This document shows, piece by piece, positions 49,230-57,245 of a stretch of DNA of 64,000 nucleotides. The position numbers and the translations under genes are program-made. Positions within the stretch are counted from its first letter, which is position 1. Each line of letters starts with the position of its first letter. The notes under the pieces are model-generated. The model worked only from the letters and a program-made list of their open reading frames with translations. It was not told the origin of the DNA and did no database searches. Origin of the DNA: DASUPK01 sp963819715 (lineage in GTDB: Bacteria; Actinomycetota; Thermoleophilia; Solirubrobacterales; 70-9); assembly GCA_963819715.1 (NCBI GenBank), contig CAWFXE010000002.1:992001-1056000 (forward strand). The letters are read 5' to 3'.

Positions 49230-51125
49230 CTAGGCGGTCAGATCGTCAACCGGGACCTCGGTCGCGCGGCGGGCGGAGACCAGCTGGACGGTCTGCGCGG
49301 CCAGGTGGGCCTCGTCACCGTCCTGGATCATCGTCTCGAGGCGGCCGAGGGTGCCGTTGACCCACTCCGGGTCGAGCGGCGCGTTCCGCACGGCGCGCAC
49401 GATCCGGTCAGACGCGGTGGGCTGGGGGCGCTCATCGGAGTTGAAGAGCTCCTCATGCACCTTCTCGCCCGGACGGGCGCCGACGAACTCGATGGCGATG
49501 TCGACCTCGGGCTCGTATCCGGCCAGCCGGATCATGTTCTGCGCCAGGTCGACGATCTTGACCGGCTCCCCCATCTCGAGGACGAAGACCTCTCCGCTGG
49601 CGCCCCCCAGGTCTCCGGAGCGGATCACCAGCTGGACCGCTTCGGGAATCGTCATGAAGTAGCGCGTCATCTCCGGGTCCGTGACCGTCACAGGGCCGCC
49701 CCGTTCGATCTGGCCGCGGAAGATCGGGACCACGCTGCCCGATGAGGCGAGTACGTTCCCGAAGCGGACGGTGACGAACCGGGTCTGGGGGTTCTTTCGT
49801 CCCGCGGCCTCGACGATCCACTCGGCCATCGCCTTGGAGGCGCCCATCACGGTGTGCGGATTGACCGCCTTGTCCGTCGAGACGAGCACGAAGCGCTCGC
49901 ACCCGGACGCCACGGCGGTCTCGGCGGTGACCTTGGTTGCCATCGCGTTGTTGCGGATCGCCTCCAGGGGGTTCGCCTCCATCAGTGGGACGTGCTTGTA
50001 GGCGGCGGCGTGGAAGACGACCTGTGGCCGGAAGCGCTGCATCACCTCGAGCATCCGGTCACCCTCCTTGCAGTCGGCGAGCACGGATTCGACCCGGGTG
50101 AAGTGCCGCTCCTCGATCATCTCCCGGTCGATCCGGAAGAGGTTGTCCTCGGCGTGATCGAGCATGACCAGTAGCTTCGGGCGGACGCGGGCGATCTGGC
50201 GGACCAACTCGGATCCGATCGACCCACCGGCGCCGGTGACCATGACGACCTTGTCCTGGATGTAGGCGCCGACCCGATCGAGCTCCATCTTCACCGGCTC
50301 GCGGCCGAGGACGTCTTCGACCTGGACCTCGCGCAGCTGCCTCGTGAGCTGGACGCCGCCGCGGAGCAGCTCGAAGACCGTCGGCAGGGTCCGGACCGGG
50401 ACGTCCCGCTCCCGGCACGCCGTCACCACGCGACCGCGCAGCTCGCCGGGCGCCGAGGGGATCGCGATGATCAGCTCGTCGGGGTTGAACTCATCCAGGA
50501 TCTCGCCGACCTCCTCCGTCGTGCCCAGGACGTTGATGCCGTGCAGGCGCATGCCGCGCTTGCGCGGGTCGTCGTCGAGGAAGCCGATTGAGCGGGAGCC
50601 CAGGTTCGGGTTCAGCTGCATCTCCCGGACGACCATCTGCCCGCCGGAGCCCGCCCCGACGACCAGCACCCGGCGAGCGCCCCGGACCTCGCGCCGGGCG
50701 ATCCGCTCGACGAGGAGCATGCGCGCCACAAGCCGCGCGCCACCGACCAGGAAGACCGTGAGCAGGAAGTAGCTGACCACGACCGATCGCGGGATCTGAT
50801 CGTCGAAGGGCTTCAGGAGGAGGAAGGCGATCGCCAGGATCGCCGTGGAGACCGCGCAGGCCCGGAGCACGGCGATCATGTCCGGCAGGCGGAAGTAGCG
50901 CCACCACTTCTCGTAGAGACCGAAGGCGTAGAAGACGATCAGCTGCGCGGCGACCACGAACCCGATGGTGTGGCCGAGCATGTGGTCATAGCGGTCGGGG
51001 ATCCCGCCCGCGGCATCGAGGAATCGCAACCTGAAGGCCAGGTAGTAGGCGGCCGCGATGAGGACTGCGTCTGCGGCGAGCTGGATCAGGCGATGCCTGT
51101 AGACGGGGTGCTTGAGCCGCTCCAC
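49230..51125 (-). CDS. Nucleoside-diphosphate-sugar epimerase/dehydratase (CapD/WbpM type)
   Basis: 631 residues from GTG 51125. Four N-terminal membrane helices are followed by a CoA-binding-like Rossmann domain (RRVLVVGAGSGGQMVVREMQ...RSIGFLDDDPRKRGMRLHGI). The SDR catalytic domain follows: DKVVMVTGAGGSIGSELVRQ, FVLVSTDKAVNPHTVMGASKAMAE (catalytic K, with Met-Gly in place of the Tyr of YxxxK, as in this family) and VRFGNVLASSGSVVPIF. These enzymes are UDP-GlcNAc 4,6-dehydratases supplying deoxy-amino sugars. TAGACT ends 10 bases before the start on this strand. Head of the minus-strand polysaccharide genes. Confidence 0.93.
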   Translation of the reverse strand: MERLKHPVYRHRLIQLAADAVLIAAAYYLAFRLRFLDAAGGIPDRYDHMLGHTIGFVVAAQLIVFYAFGLYEKWWRYFRLPDMIAVLRACAVSTAILAIAFLLLKPFDDQIPRSVVVSYFLLTVFLVGGARLVARMLLVERIARREVRGARRVLVVGAGSGGQMVVREMQLNPNLGSRSIGFLDDDPRKRGMRLHGINVLGTTEEVGEILDEFNPDELIIAIPSAPGELRGRVVTACRERDVPVRTLPTVFELLRGGVQLTRQLREVQVEDVLGREPVKMELDRVGAYIQDKVVMVTGAGGSIGSELVRQIARVRPKLLVMLDHAEDNLFRIDREMIEERHFTRVESVLADCKEGDRMLEVMQRFRPQVVFHAAAYKHVPLMEANPLEAIRNNAMATKVTAETAVASGCERFVLVSTDKAVNPHTVMGASKAMAEWIVEAAGRKNPQTRFVTVRFGNVLASSGSVVPIFRGQIERGGPVTVTDPEMTRYFMTIPEAVQLVIRSGDLGGASGEVFVLEMGEPVKIVDLAQNMIRLAGYEPEVDIAIEFVGARPGEKVHEELFNSDERPQPTASDRIVRAVRNAPLDPEWVNGTLGRLETMIQDGDEAHLAAQTVQLVSARRATEVPVDDLTA

Positions 51126-51248
51126 GCGAGCAGCGAGTCTAGTGGGACCGTCTCAAATCCGGGGGGAAAATGGTGTTCCCGCGAGTGGATCTGCAACCCC
51201 CTAGCATGTGGCGCCGCGCGGGCAGGCTGCCCAGACGCGCCGAATTCC

Positions 51249-51899
51249 ATGCCGATCGCTGCCCTCCTCGATCCACTCGTCAACCTCTGCACCGATTTCA
51301 TCGGCGCGGTCGGCTATGCCGGCGTCTTCGTCCTCACCCTGCTGGGAAGCGCCTGCATCCCGATCCCGAGCGAGGCGACGATGCTGTTCGCGGGCTTCAA
51401 GGTGAGCGACGGCGACCTCACCCTGTTCGGCGTGATCGCCGCCGGGGTCACCGGGGAGCTGATCGGCTGCATGATCGCCTACGCGGCCGGCTACTACGGC
51501 CGCATCGACCTACTCGAGCGGAACAAGCTGATCCACATCGACCGCAAGCGCCTCGACTGGGTGGACTCCTGGTTCCAGCGCCGAGGTGACATCACCGTCT
51601 TCGTCGGCAGGCTGCTGCCCCTCGTGCGCGCCTTCATCTCGCTGCCGGCGGGTGTGGCTGAGATGCCGCTGCGCCGGTTCATTCCGCTCACATTGGCGGG
51701 CTCGGTCATCTGGCTCAGCGGATTGGTCTTGATCGGCCGCGCCGTCGGCGACAACTGGGAGGACCTGCATAGGAAGCTCGCTTTCCTCGACTACGTGGTG
51801 GTCGCGGCCGCCATCGTGGGCATCGCCTACCTGGTGATCCGGCGACGCCGGTCCGGCGGCGGGCCTCCTGCGGAGGCCGAGGAGCAGCCGGCTTCATGA
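51249..51899 (+). CDS. DedA-family membrane protein
   Basis: 216 residues from ATG 51249 (MPIAALLDPLVNLCTDFIG). GSACIPIPSEATMLFAGF, TGELIGCMIAYAAGYYGR and VFVGRLLPLVRAFISLPAGVAEMPLRRF are the DedA/SNARE-associated blocks, with the essential Glu and Arg residues. Some DedA proteins (UptA type) return undecaprenyl phosphate to the inner leaflet. The direct overlap with uppP, whose product makes undecaprenyl phosphate outside, supports such a role here (inference). Confidence 0.9.
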   Translation: MPIAALLDPLVNLCTDFIGAVGYAGVFVLTLLGSACIPIPSEATMLFAGFKVSDGDLTLFGVIAAGVTGELIGCMIAYAAGYYGRIDLLERNKLIHIDRKRLDWVDSWFQRRGDITVFVGRLLPLVRAFISLPAGVAEMPLRRFIPLTLAGSVIWLSGLVLIGRAVGDNWEDLHRKLAFLDYVVVAAAIVGIAYLVIRRRRSGGGPPAEAEEQPAS

Positions 51900-52774
51900 T
51901 GAGGCGGTCGAGGGCGGTCGTCCTCGGCGCCGTGCAGGGGCCGACCGAACTTCTCCCGGTCTCGAGCTCAGCCCACCTCACCCTGATCCCCTGGCTTGCC
52001 GGCTGGGACGAGGACGGCCGCGACCCCGAGCTGCAGAAGACCTTCGAGGTCGCCCTGCACGCCGGCGCCGCCGCAGCGCTGCTGGTCGGCCAGCGCCGTG
52101 TGATCGCCGAGGAGCTCGGCACCTTCGACCGGCGAAAAGCGACGGTACTCGCCCTCTCATTCCTTCCTCCGGTGGCAGCCGGAGTGGCCCTCGAGCGGCC
52201 GATCGAGCGGTACCTGGGCGGCCCGCTCCCGACCGCGATCGGGCTGCTCGCCGGCGCAGCGGCGATGGTGATCGCCGACCGCCAGCCGCAGGTCCGCGAC
52301 CGAGGGCGGGCCACGGCGATGGACGGCCTCGCACTCGGGCTGGCCCAGGCGGCCGCTCTCGCGCCGGGGATCTCGCGCAATGGGGCAACCCTCACCGCCG
52401 CCCGCTGGCGCGGATTCACCCGGCAGCACTCGAACATGCTCTCCCGTACCGTCGCCCTGCCCGTGATCGTGGGCGCGGCAGCCCTCAAGGGCATCCGCCT
52501 GCGCCGCCGCGGCCTGCCGCGAGAAGCGCGCGCGGGCTTCGCGGCGGGCACGGCGACCTCGTTCGCCTCCACCCTCGCCTCTCAGGAGCTCATCCGGGTC
52601 GTGGAGCGCGACAGCGCGCTCTGGCCGTATGCCGCATATCGGGCGGGACTGGCGGCCATGGTGCTCGCCGGCATCTGGCGCAGGCGGCGCGCCCCGCGCG
52701 GCCGTTTCGTCTCCGGCAACGGCCGGCCCGAGGACTACTCCCCCACCGCCAGCAAGGAGGGCATCCCGGCGTGA
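51896..52774 (+). CDS. uppP: Undecaprenyl-diphosphatase UppP/BacA
   Basis: 292 residues, overlapping dedA by 4 bases. The two catalytic motifs are present: (E/Q)xxxE as QGPTELLPVSSSAHL and PGxSRxGAT as PGISRNGATLTAAR, with the essential Arg. It hydrolyses undecaprenyl pyrophosphate to the monophosphate, recycling the lipid carrier for peptidoglycan and for the polysaccharide made by the neighbouring cluster. The Ser-to-Asn change after SR is a mild deviation. Length is typical. Confidence 0.93.
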   Translation: MMRRSRAVVLGAVQGPTELLPVSSSAHLTLIPWLAGWDEDGRDPELQKTFEVALHAGAAAALLVGQRRVIAEELGTFDRRKATVLALSFLPPVAAGVALERPIERYLGGPLPTAIGLLAGAAAMVIADRQPQVRDRGRATAMDGLALGLAQAAALAPGISRNGATLTAARWRGFTRQHSNMLSRTVALPVIVGAAALKGIRLRRRGLPREARAGFAAGTATSFASTLASQELIRVVERDSALWPYAAYRAGLAAMVLAGIWRRRRAPRGRFVSGNGRPEDYSPTASKEGIPA

Positions 52775-53769
52775 GCGAGGACGCTTACGCCAAGGTGGGC
52801 GTGAGCCAGGGGGACGCCGACGCCGCCGTCGCCGCGCTGGTCGCCGCGCTCGGCGCCTCGGCGCCCGCCGAGAGCCGTCAGGTCCTGGCCAGCGGCCACT
52901 ACGCCAACGTCGTGCGGATCAACGACGGGCTCGGCATCGCCCTGAGCACCGACGGGGTCGGCACCAAGCTCGTCCTCGCCGAGCAGTTGGGCCGCTGGGA
53001 CACGGTCGGGATCGACTGCATCGCGATGAACGTCAACGACGTGATCTGCGTCGGCTCGGAGCCGCTGGCGATGGTCGACTACCTCGCCGTCGACCGCGCT
53101 GACACCGAGATCGCGGGGGCGATCGGCGTCGGGCTGGCACGAGGCGCCGAGCTTGCCGGGATCGAGATCGTCGGTGGGGAGCTCGCGCAGCTCGGCGAGC
53201 TGATCAATGGGCTCGACCTGGCCGGTGCCTGTTTCGGGGTCGTCTCCCTCGACTCGCTGGTCACCGGGGCCGCAATCGAACCGGGCGACTCGGTGATCGG
53301 CCTACCCTCATCGGGGCTCCATTCGAATGGCTACACGCTGGCCCGCTCGGCGCTCGACGAGATCCCGCTCGGCGACGACCGCCTCGGCAGCCCGCTCGGC
53401 GACATCCTGCTGGAGCCGACCGAGATATACGTCAAGCCGATCGTGGAGCTGCTGCGCTCCGATGTGGACGTCCACGGCCTCGCCCACATCACCTCGGGCG
53501 GCCTCAACAACCTGCTCCGGCTCGAAGCGGAGGTCTCCTACGAGATCGACGACCCGCTGCCGGTGCCACCGATCTTCGAGCTGATCCAGGACCTCAGCGA
53601 CGTCTCAGACGAGGAGATGCACGAGGTCTTCAACATGGGGTGCGGGTTCTGCGTTGTCGTCGCCCAGGCGGACGACACAGCGGCAATGAAGAGACTGCAG
53701 GCTCACTACCCGGGTGCCAAACGCGTGGGCCACACCATCGCCGGAGAACGCGTCGTCAACCGGCGATAA
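52771..53769 (+). CDS. purM: Phosphoribosylformylglycinamidine cyclo-ligase
   Basis: 332 residues from GTG 52771 (GTGA overlap with uppP). Blocks are SGHYANVVRINDGLGIALSTDGVGTKL, CIAMNVNDVICVGSEPLAMVDY, IEIVGGELAQLGELI, LPSSGLHSNGYTLAR, HITSGGLNNLLRLEAE and FNMGCGFCVVV. It closes the imidazole ring (FGAM to AIR) with ATP in purine synthesis. Its place behind uppP is a hitch-hiking arrangement rather than a pathway link. It ends in a long palindromic terminator. Confidence 0.95.
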   Translation: MSEDAYAKVGVSQGDADAAVAALVAALGASAPAESRQVLASGHYANVVRINDGLGIALSTDGVGTKLVLAEQLGRWDTVGIDCIAMNVNDVICVGSEPLAMVDYLAVDRADTEIAGAIGVGLARGAELAGIEIVGGELAQLGELINGLDLAGACFGVVSLDSLVTGAAIEPGDSVIGLPSSGLHSNGYTLARSALDEIPLGDDRLGSPLGDILLEPTEIYVKPIVELLRSDVDVHGLAHITSGGLNNLLRLEAEVSYEIDDPLPVPPIFELIQDLSDVSDEEMHEVFNMGCGFCVVVAQADDTAAMKRLQAHYPGAKRVGHTIAGERVVNRR

Positions 53770-53779
53770 CGGTGGACTT

Positions 53780-53815
53780 GGTGAGCTCCTCACGGACGTC
53801 CGTGAGGAGCTCACC
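53780..53815. terminator. Perfect 36-base palindrome between convergent genes
   Basis: GGTGAGCTCCTCACGGAC followed directly by its exact reverse complement, with no spacer. It sits 10 bases after purM and 2 bases before the stop of the convergent DsbA-like gene, where a bidirectional terminator is expected. No T-run follows on either side, and the long uninterrupted dyad could instead be a cruciform or protein-binding site. Confidence 0.7.
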
Positions 53816-53817
53816 GA

Positions 53818-54666
53818 TCACCCGGTTTCCCAGAGCGTCCCGATCAACACCCGGATTGGGCGCAGCTTCGCGTCGCGTGCCATCTCCCACAACTCCGCCT
53901 CCAGAGCGAGTGGCGACTTCTCGGTCAGGACCTCGAGCTCGCGTGTCGCGCATCTGCCGAACCGGCCTAGCGCCTCGGTCAGCTCCAGGGCTCCTTCATT
54001 GCGCTGCTCGGCACCGGCCGCCAGCGCGGAGCCGCGCAGCTTCGCGAGATCGACCGAATCGTTTCCCCAGGCACCGTGGCGCCCGCCCTCGCCGACGAAC
54101 AGGGCCGAGGGGAAGCTGATCCTCTCCCTGCCCTTCTTGTCCGTGTGGAGCGCGTCGGCGTCGCGCGCATCCTGCGGCGGATCCCGCACCTCCGCGAGGT
54201 CCGCCTCGAAGGCCTCCTCGCTCGCCGGGGAGCGCAGGTCCGATTCAAAGCGCCCGGCATCCAGCCGGGCGCGTGCCGCGGCCTCGATCAGCGATTCATC
54301 GTCGTCGAGCTTCCGCAGCTCGCACATGATCCCCTCACGCAGAGTCCGCAGGTACCGGTACTCGGCGTCAACGCCCTGCTCGGCGGCGGCCTTTACCGCG
54401 CGGCAGGCGGAGTAGGTCGAGTCGAGTGGGTTCTTCGTCCAGATCCGCGGATCGCAGGGCATGCCGCCCGCGGCGGCGTCCTCGAGCCATTGCGTCGTCA
54501 CGTCGAAGAGGTTCGCGTGCTCGTAGCTCCGGGTCAGGCCGCCCATTACCCAGGCGAACTCCAGCTCTCCGTCGAACTCCCACATCAGCCTCCGGAGGGC
54601 CGGTTCGCCTGCCCAGGACCAGGGACAGGCGGGGTCGGTGTAGAAGCGGACCTGGACAGTCATCAT
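53818..54666 (-). CDS. DsbA-family thioredoxin-fold protein (FrnE-like)
   Basis: 282 residues. VRFYTDPACPWSWAGEPALRR contains the CPWS active-site variant (one Cys then Ser), typical of the DsbA/FrnE subfamily that lacks the second Cys. No signal peptide, so it is cytoplasmic. The middle (SACRAVKAAAEQGVDAEYRY) and the C-terminal strand region ERISFPSALFVGEGGRHGAW (cis-Pro site) fit the fold. C-terminal about 60 residues are helical. Redox role or isomerase role cannot be separated. Divergent from the membrane kinase gene by 73 bases. Confidence 0.82.
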   Translation of the reverse strand: MMTVQVRFYTDPACPWSWAGEPALRRLMWEFDGELEFAWVMGGLTRSYEHANLFDVTTQWLEDAAAGGMPCDPRIWTKNPLDSTYSACRAVKAAAEQGVDAEYRYLRTLREGIMCELRKLDDDESLIEAAARARLDAGRFESDLRSPASEEAFEADLAEVRDPPQDARDADALHTDKKGRERISFPSALFVGEGGRHGAWGNDSVDLAKLRGSALAAGAEQRNEGALELTEALGRFGRCATRELEVLTEKSPLALEAELWEMARDAKLRPIRVLIGTLWETG

Positions 54667-54739
54667 TCGTTCGGGCGCTAGCTCTCAGCGGCGGGAGCGG
54701 CGGGGGGCGAAAATACAGCGCGATGCAAAGGCAGACCAG

Positions 54740-56233
54740 TTGGAACGTTTGAGCTCCACCGTACTCTCGGGCCGGTACCGGCTCGAGTCAAAGCTGGGCT
54801 CAGGCGGCATGTCGACCGTCTATCTGGCGCTCGATGAGGTTCTCGACCGCCCGGTGGCGGTCAAGCTGCTGCATCGCGAGATCTCCGAGGAGGAAGACCA
54901 GCTGGAGCGCTTCCGGCGGGAGGCGCGCGCCGCGGCCCGGCTCTCGCATCCGAACCTGGTCGGAGTCATCGACGCCGGCGAGGACGATGGGCGCCCCTAC
55001 ATCGTCTTCGAGTACATCGACGGCCGCACCCTGAAGCGCCGCATTCAGGATGAGGGCCTGCTGCCGGTCGACGAGGCGGTCGCCTATGCGATCGAGATCG
55101 GCCGCGGGCTGACGGCCGCCCACGCCCGCAAGCTCGTCCACCGGGACGTGAAACCGCAGAACGTGCTGATCGATCCCGATGGACGGGCCAAGGTGACGGA
55201 CTTCGGAATCGCGCGGTCGCTCGAGCAGAAGGGGATGACGGCGACCGGCCGGGTCCTGGGCACGACCGACTACGTCTCCCCCGAGCAGGCGATGGGCGAA
55301 GACGTCGACGAGCGCTCCGACGTCTACTCGCTCGGCGTCGTGCTCTACGAGATGCTCACCGGAGACGTCCCCTTCCAGGCAGAGACCCAGGTGGGGGTGG
55401 CGATGAAGCACGTCAACGAGCCCATGCCCGACGTGCAGGCAAAGCGGCCGGAGGTCTCGGCGGTCGTCGCCTCCGTCGTCGACCGGGCGACTACCAAGGA
55501 CCCGCGCGACCGCTACAGCACCGTCGCCGAGATGGTTCGCGACCTGGAGCAGACGCTCGAGGTCGAGGCAGCCCGCCGCGGTGGCACCAGCGGGGAGGCG
55601 ACCAGCGTGCTCGACTCGGTGCCCAAGGCCCGTCGCCGGCTCGGCGGCCGCCGCCGGCCGTGGATCGGAATCGTGATGGGGCTGATCGGCATCGCGCTGA
55701 TCGCCGCGGCGGTCATCTTCGGCGGCAAGCATCTCGATCTGGGCGGCAACGGCTCGGCGGGTGGTGGCAGCTCCGAGATCCGCCTCTCCTCGGGAGCGGC
55801 GAGCGAGTTCGATCCAGAGGGAGACCAGCGCGAGACAGGCACCCAGGGCCTGGCGGTCGACTCGAACCCGGGGGGAACCGCGTGGTCGAGCGAGCACTAC
55901 GACACCGCCGACTTCGGCGGTCTCAAGAACGGCGTCGGCATCGCCATCGATGCGGGCTCGACGGTGACGGCGAGCTCGATGGTGATCAAGGCGCTCACGC
56001 CCGGCTACGGCGCGCAGATCTATCAGGTCGGCGGCTCGCCGCCGAGCGAGCTCTCAGGCTGGGGTCAGCCGGTTGCGACAATCGCGGACGGCGAAGAATC
56101 CGAGACCGTGACGCTACCCGGCCGCGCAGCGCAGTCGTTCCTGGTCTGGATCACCAAGATGCCTCCCGCCGAGGACGACCCGGGCAGGTACCAGATGGAG
56201 ATCAGTGACGTGCGGCTGCTGAGTAGTGGCTAA
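54740..56233 (+). CDS. Membrane Ser/Thr protein kinase with discoidin-like exterior domain
   Basis: 497 residues from TTG 54740. Kinase domain: GRYRLESKLGSGGMSTVYLA, VAVKLLHRE (Lys), LVHRDVKPQNVLID, VTDFGIARSLEQ and LGTTDYVSPEQAMGE are all intact, so it should be active. One membrane helix (about residues 310-330, WIGIVMGLIGIALIAAAVIFGG) leads to an exterior galactose-binding-like domain of about 145 residues (ASEFDPEGDQRETGTQ, WSSEHYDTADFGGLKNGVGI, MEISDVRLLSSG). It resembles the exterior domain of mycobacterial MviN rather than PASTA repeats. Convergent with the pknB/ddl operon. Confidence 0.93.
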   Translation: MERLSSTVLSGRYRLESKLGSGGMSTVYLALDEVLDRPVAVKLLHREISEEEDQLERFRREARAAARLSHPNLVGVIDAGEDDGRPYIVFEYIDGRTLKRRIQDEGLLPVDEAVAYAIEIGRGLTAAHARKLVHRDVKPQNVLIDPDGRAKVTDFGIARSLEQKGMTATGRVLGTTDYVSPEQAMGEDVDERSDVYSLGVVLYEMLTGDVPFQAETQVGVAMKHVNEPMPDVQAKRPEVSAVVASVVDRATTKDPRDRYSTVAEMVRDLEQTLEVEAARRGGTSGEATSVLDSVPKARRRLGGRRRPWIGIVMGLIGIALIAAAVIFGGKHLDLGGNGSAGGGSSEIRLSSGAASEFDPEGDQRETGTQGLAVDSNPGGTAWSSEHYDTADFGGLKNGVGIAIDAGSTVTASSMVIKALTPGYGAQIYQVGGSPPSELSGWGQPVATIADGEESETVTLPGRAAQSFLVWITKMPPAEDDPGRYQMEISDVRLLSSG

Positions 56234-56245
56234 CGCCTTCGCCGT

Positions 56246-56279
56246 TAAACGGGTTGCGCTTTCGCGCACCCTCACATGA
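56246..56279 (-). repeat. Stem-loop element ATGTGAGGG...ACCCGTTTA, copy 3
   Basis: On the minus strand: ATGTGAGGG, stem TGCGC, loop GAAA, stem GCGCA, an unpaired A, CCC and GTTTA, then an AACG/CGTT hairpin. It differs from copy 2 only in the loop and two flanking bases, but has no matching outer helix. It directly follows the ddl stop and lies between convergent genes, where a terminator would be expected. This position argues against a purely 5'-leader function for the family. Confidence 0.6.
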
Positions 56280-57245
56280 TCAGAACTCGTAGCTCTGCGC
56301 CTTCTCGTGGCGCTCTATTCCCAGCTTCACCAGCCGGTCGCAGAGGTCGGGATATGAGATCCCGTCGGCCTCGAATAGCTTGCCGTAAACACTCGTCTCG
56401 GTGAATCCGGGGATCGTGTTGAGCTCGTTGACCAGCACCTCGTCCCCGTCGACGAAGAAGTCGCAGCGCGCCAATCCGCTGCAGCCGCTGAGAGTGAAGA
56501 CCTGCCGGGCGAGCCCGCGAAGCTGCTCGGTCGCCTCCCCGGAGATGCGAGCGGGAACGACCAGCTCCATGCCGCCCTCCGCGTACTTGGACTCGAAGTC
56601 GTACCAATCGTGCCCCTTGGTGTCGATCTCGCCGGGCGGTGAGGCAACCGGATCGTCGTTGCCCAGGAGCGAGCACTCGACCTCCTTGCCGGGGGCGGGC
56701 GCCTCGACGATCACGCGGGGATCGTGGCGGCCTGCCGCCTCAACGGCGCGGTCGAGCTCCTCCTCGCCGGAGGCCGGGGCGATCCCGACGCTCGAGCCGA
56801 GCCGGGCGGGCTTCACCCAGACCGGCTGGCCGAAGCCGGACGCGATCGCCTTCCAGTCCTCCTCGCCGGCACGGCAGTAGTCCACCTGTGGGATCCCGTG
56901 CCGCGCCAGCAGGTCCTTGAAGACGAGCTTATCCATGCAGATCGCGGACGCCTCGACGTCGGAACCGGCGTAGGGGACGCCGAGAACCTCGAGCACTCCC
57001 TGCACGCTCCCGTCCTCTCCCCCGGGGCCGTGCAGCACCGGGAAGGCAGCGTCGCAGTCGAGCAACCCTCCCGCCGGGGTGAAGGTGACGACCTCGCCGT
57101 CAGCGGTCCAGCGGCCGTCGCGGGCGATCGTCACTTCGACGGTCTCGTGTCCCGCCTCCCGCAGGCCCGCAGCCACCGACGCCGCCGAACGAAGGGAGAC
57201 CTCGTGCTCGCTCGACGTCCCGCCTCCCAGCACCGCCACCTTCAT
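56280..57245 (-). CDS. ddl: D-alanine--D-alanine ligase
   Basis: 321 residues from ATG 57245 (MKVAVLGGGTSSEHEVSLRSA). ATP-grasp blocks follow: FPVLHGPGGEDGSVQGVLEVLGVPYAGS, CMDKLVFKDLLARHGIPQ, VWVKPARLGSSVGI, RVIVEAPAPGKEVECSLLGN and EVLVNELNTIPGFT. It joins two D-Ala for peptidoglycan precursors. The start overlaps the true pknB stop (ATGA, 57242-57245). Because of a frameshift in pknB, the ddl frame is open all the way back through that gene; the ligase itself is complete and normal in length. Confidence 0.93.
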   Translation of the reverse strand: MKVAVLGGGTSSEHEVSLRSAASVAAGLREAGHETVEVTIARDGRWTADGEVVTFTPAGGLLDCDAAFPVLHGPGGEDGSVQGVLEVLGVPYAGSDVEASAICMDKLVFKDLLARHGIPQVDYCRAGEEDWKAIASGFGQPVWVKPARLGSSVGIAPASGEEELDRAVEAAGRHDPRVIVEAPAPGKEVECSLLGNDDPVASPPGEIDTKGHDWYDFESKYAEGGMELVVPARISGEATEQLRGLARQVFTLSGCSGLARCDFFVDGDEVLVNELNTIPGFTETSVYGKLFEADGISYPDLCDRLVKLGIERHEKAQSYEF

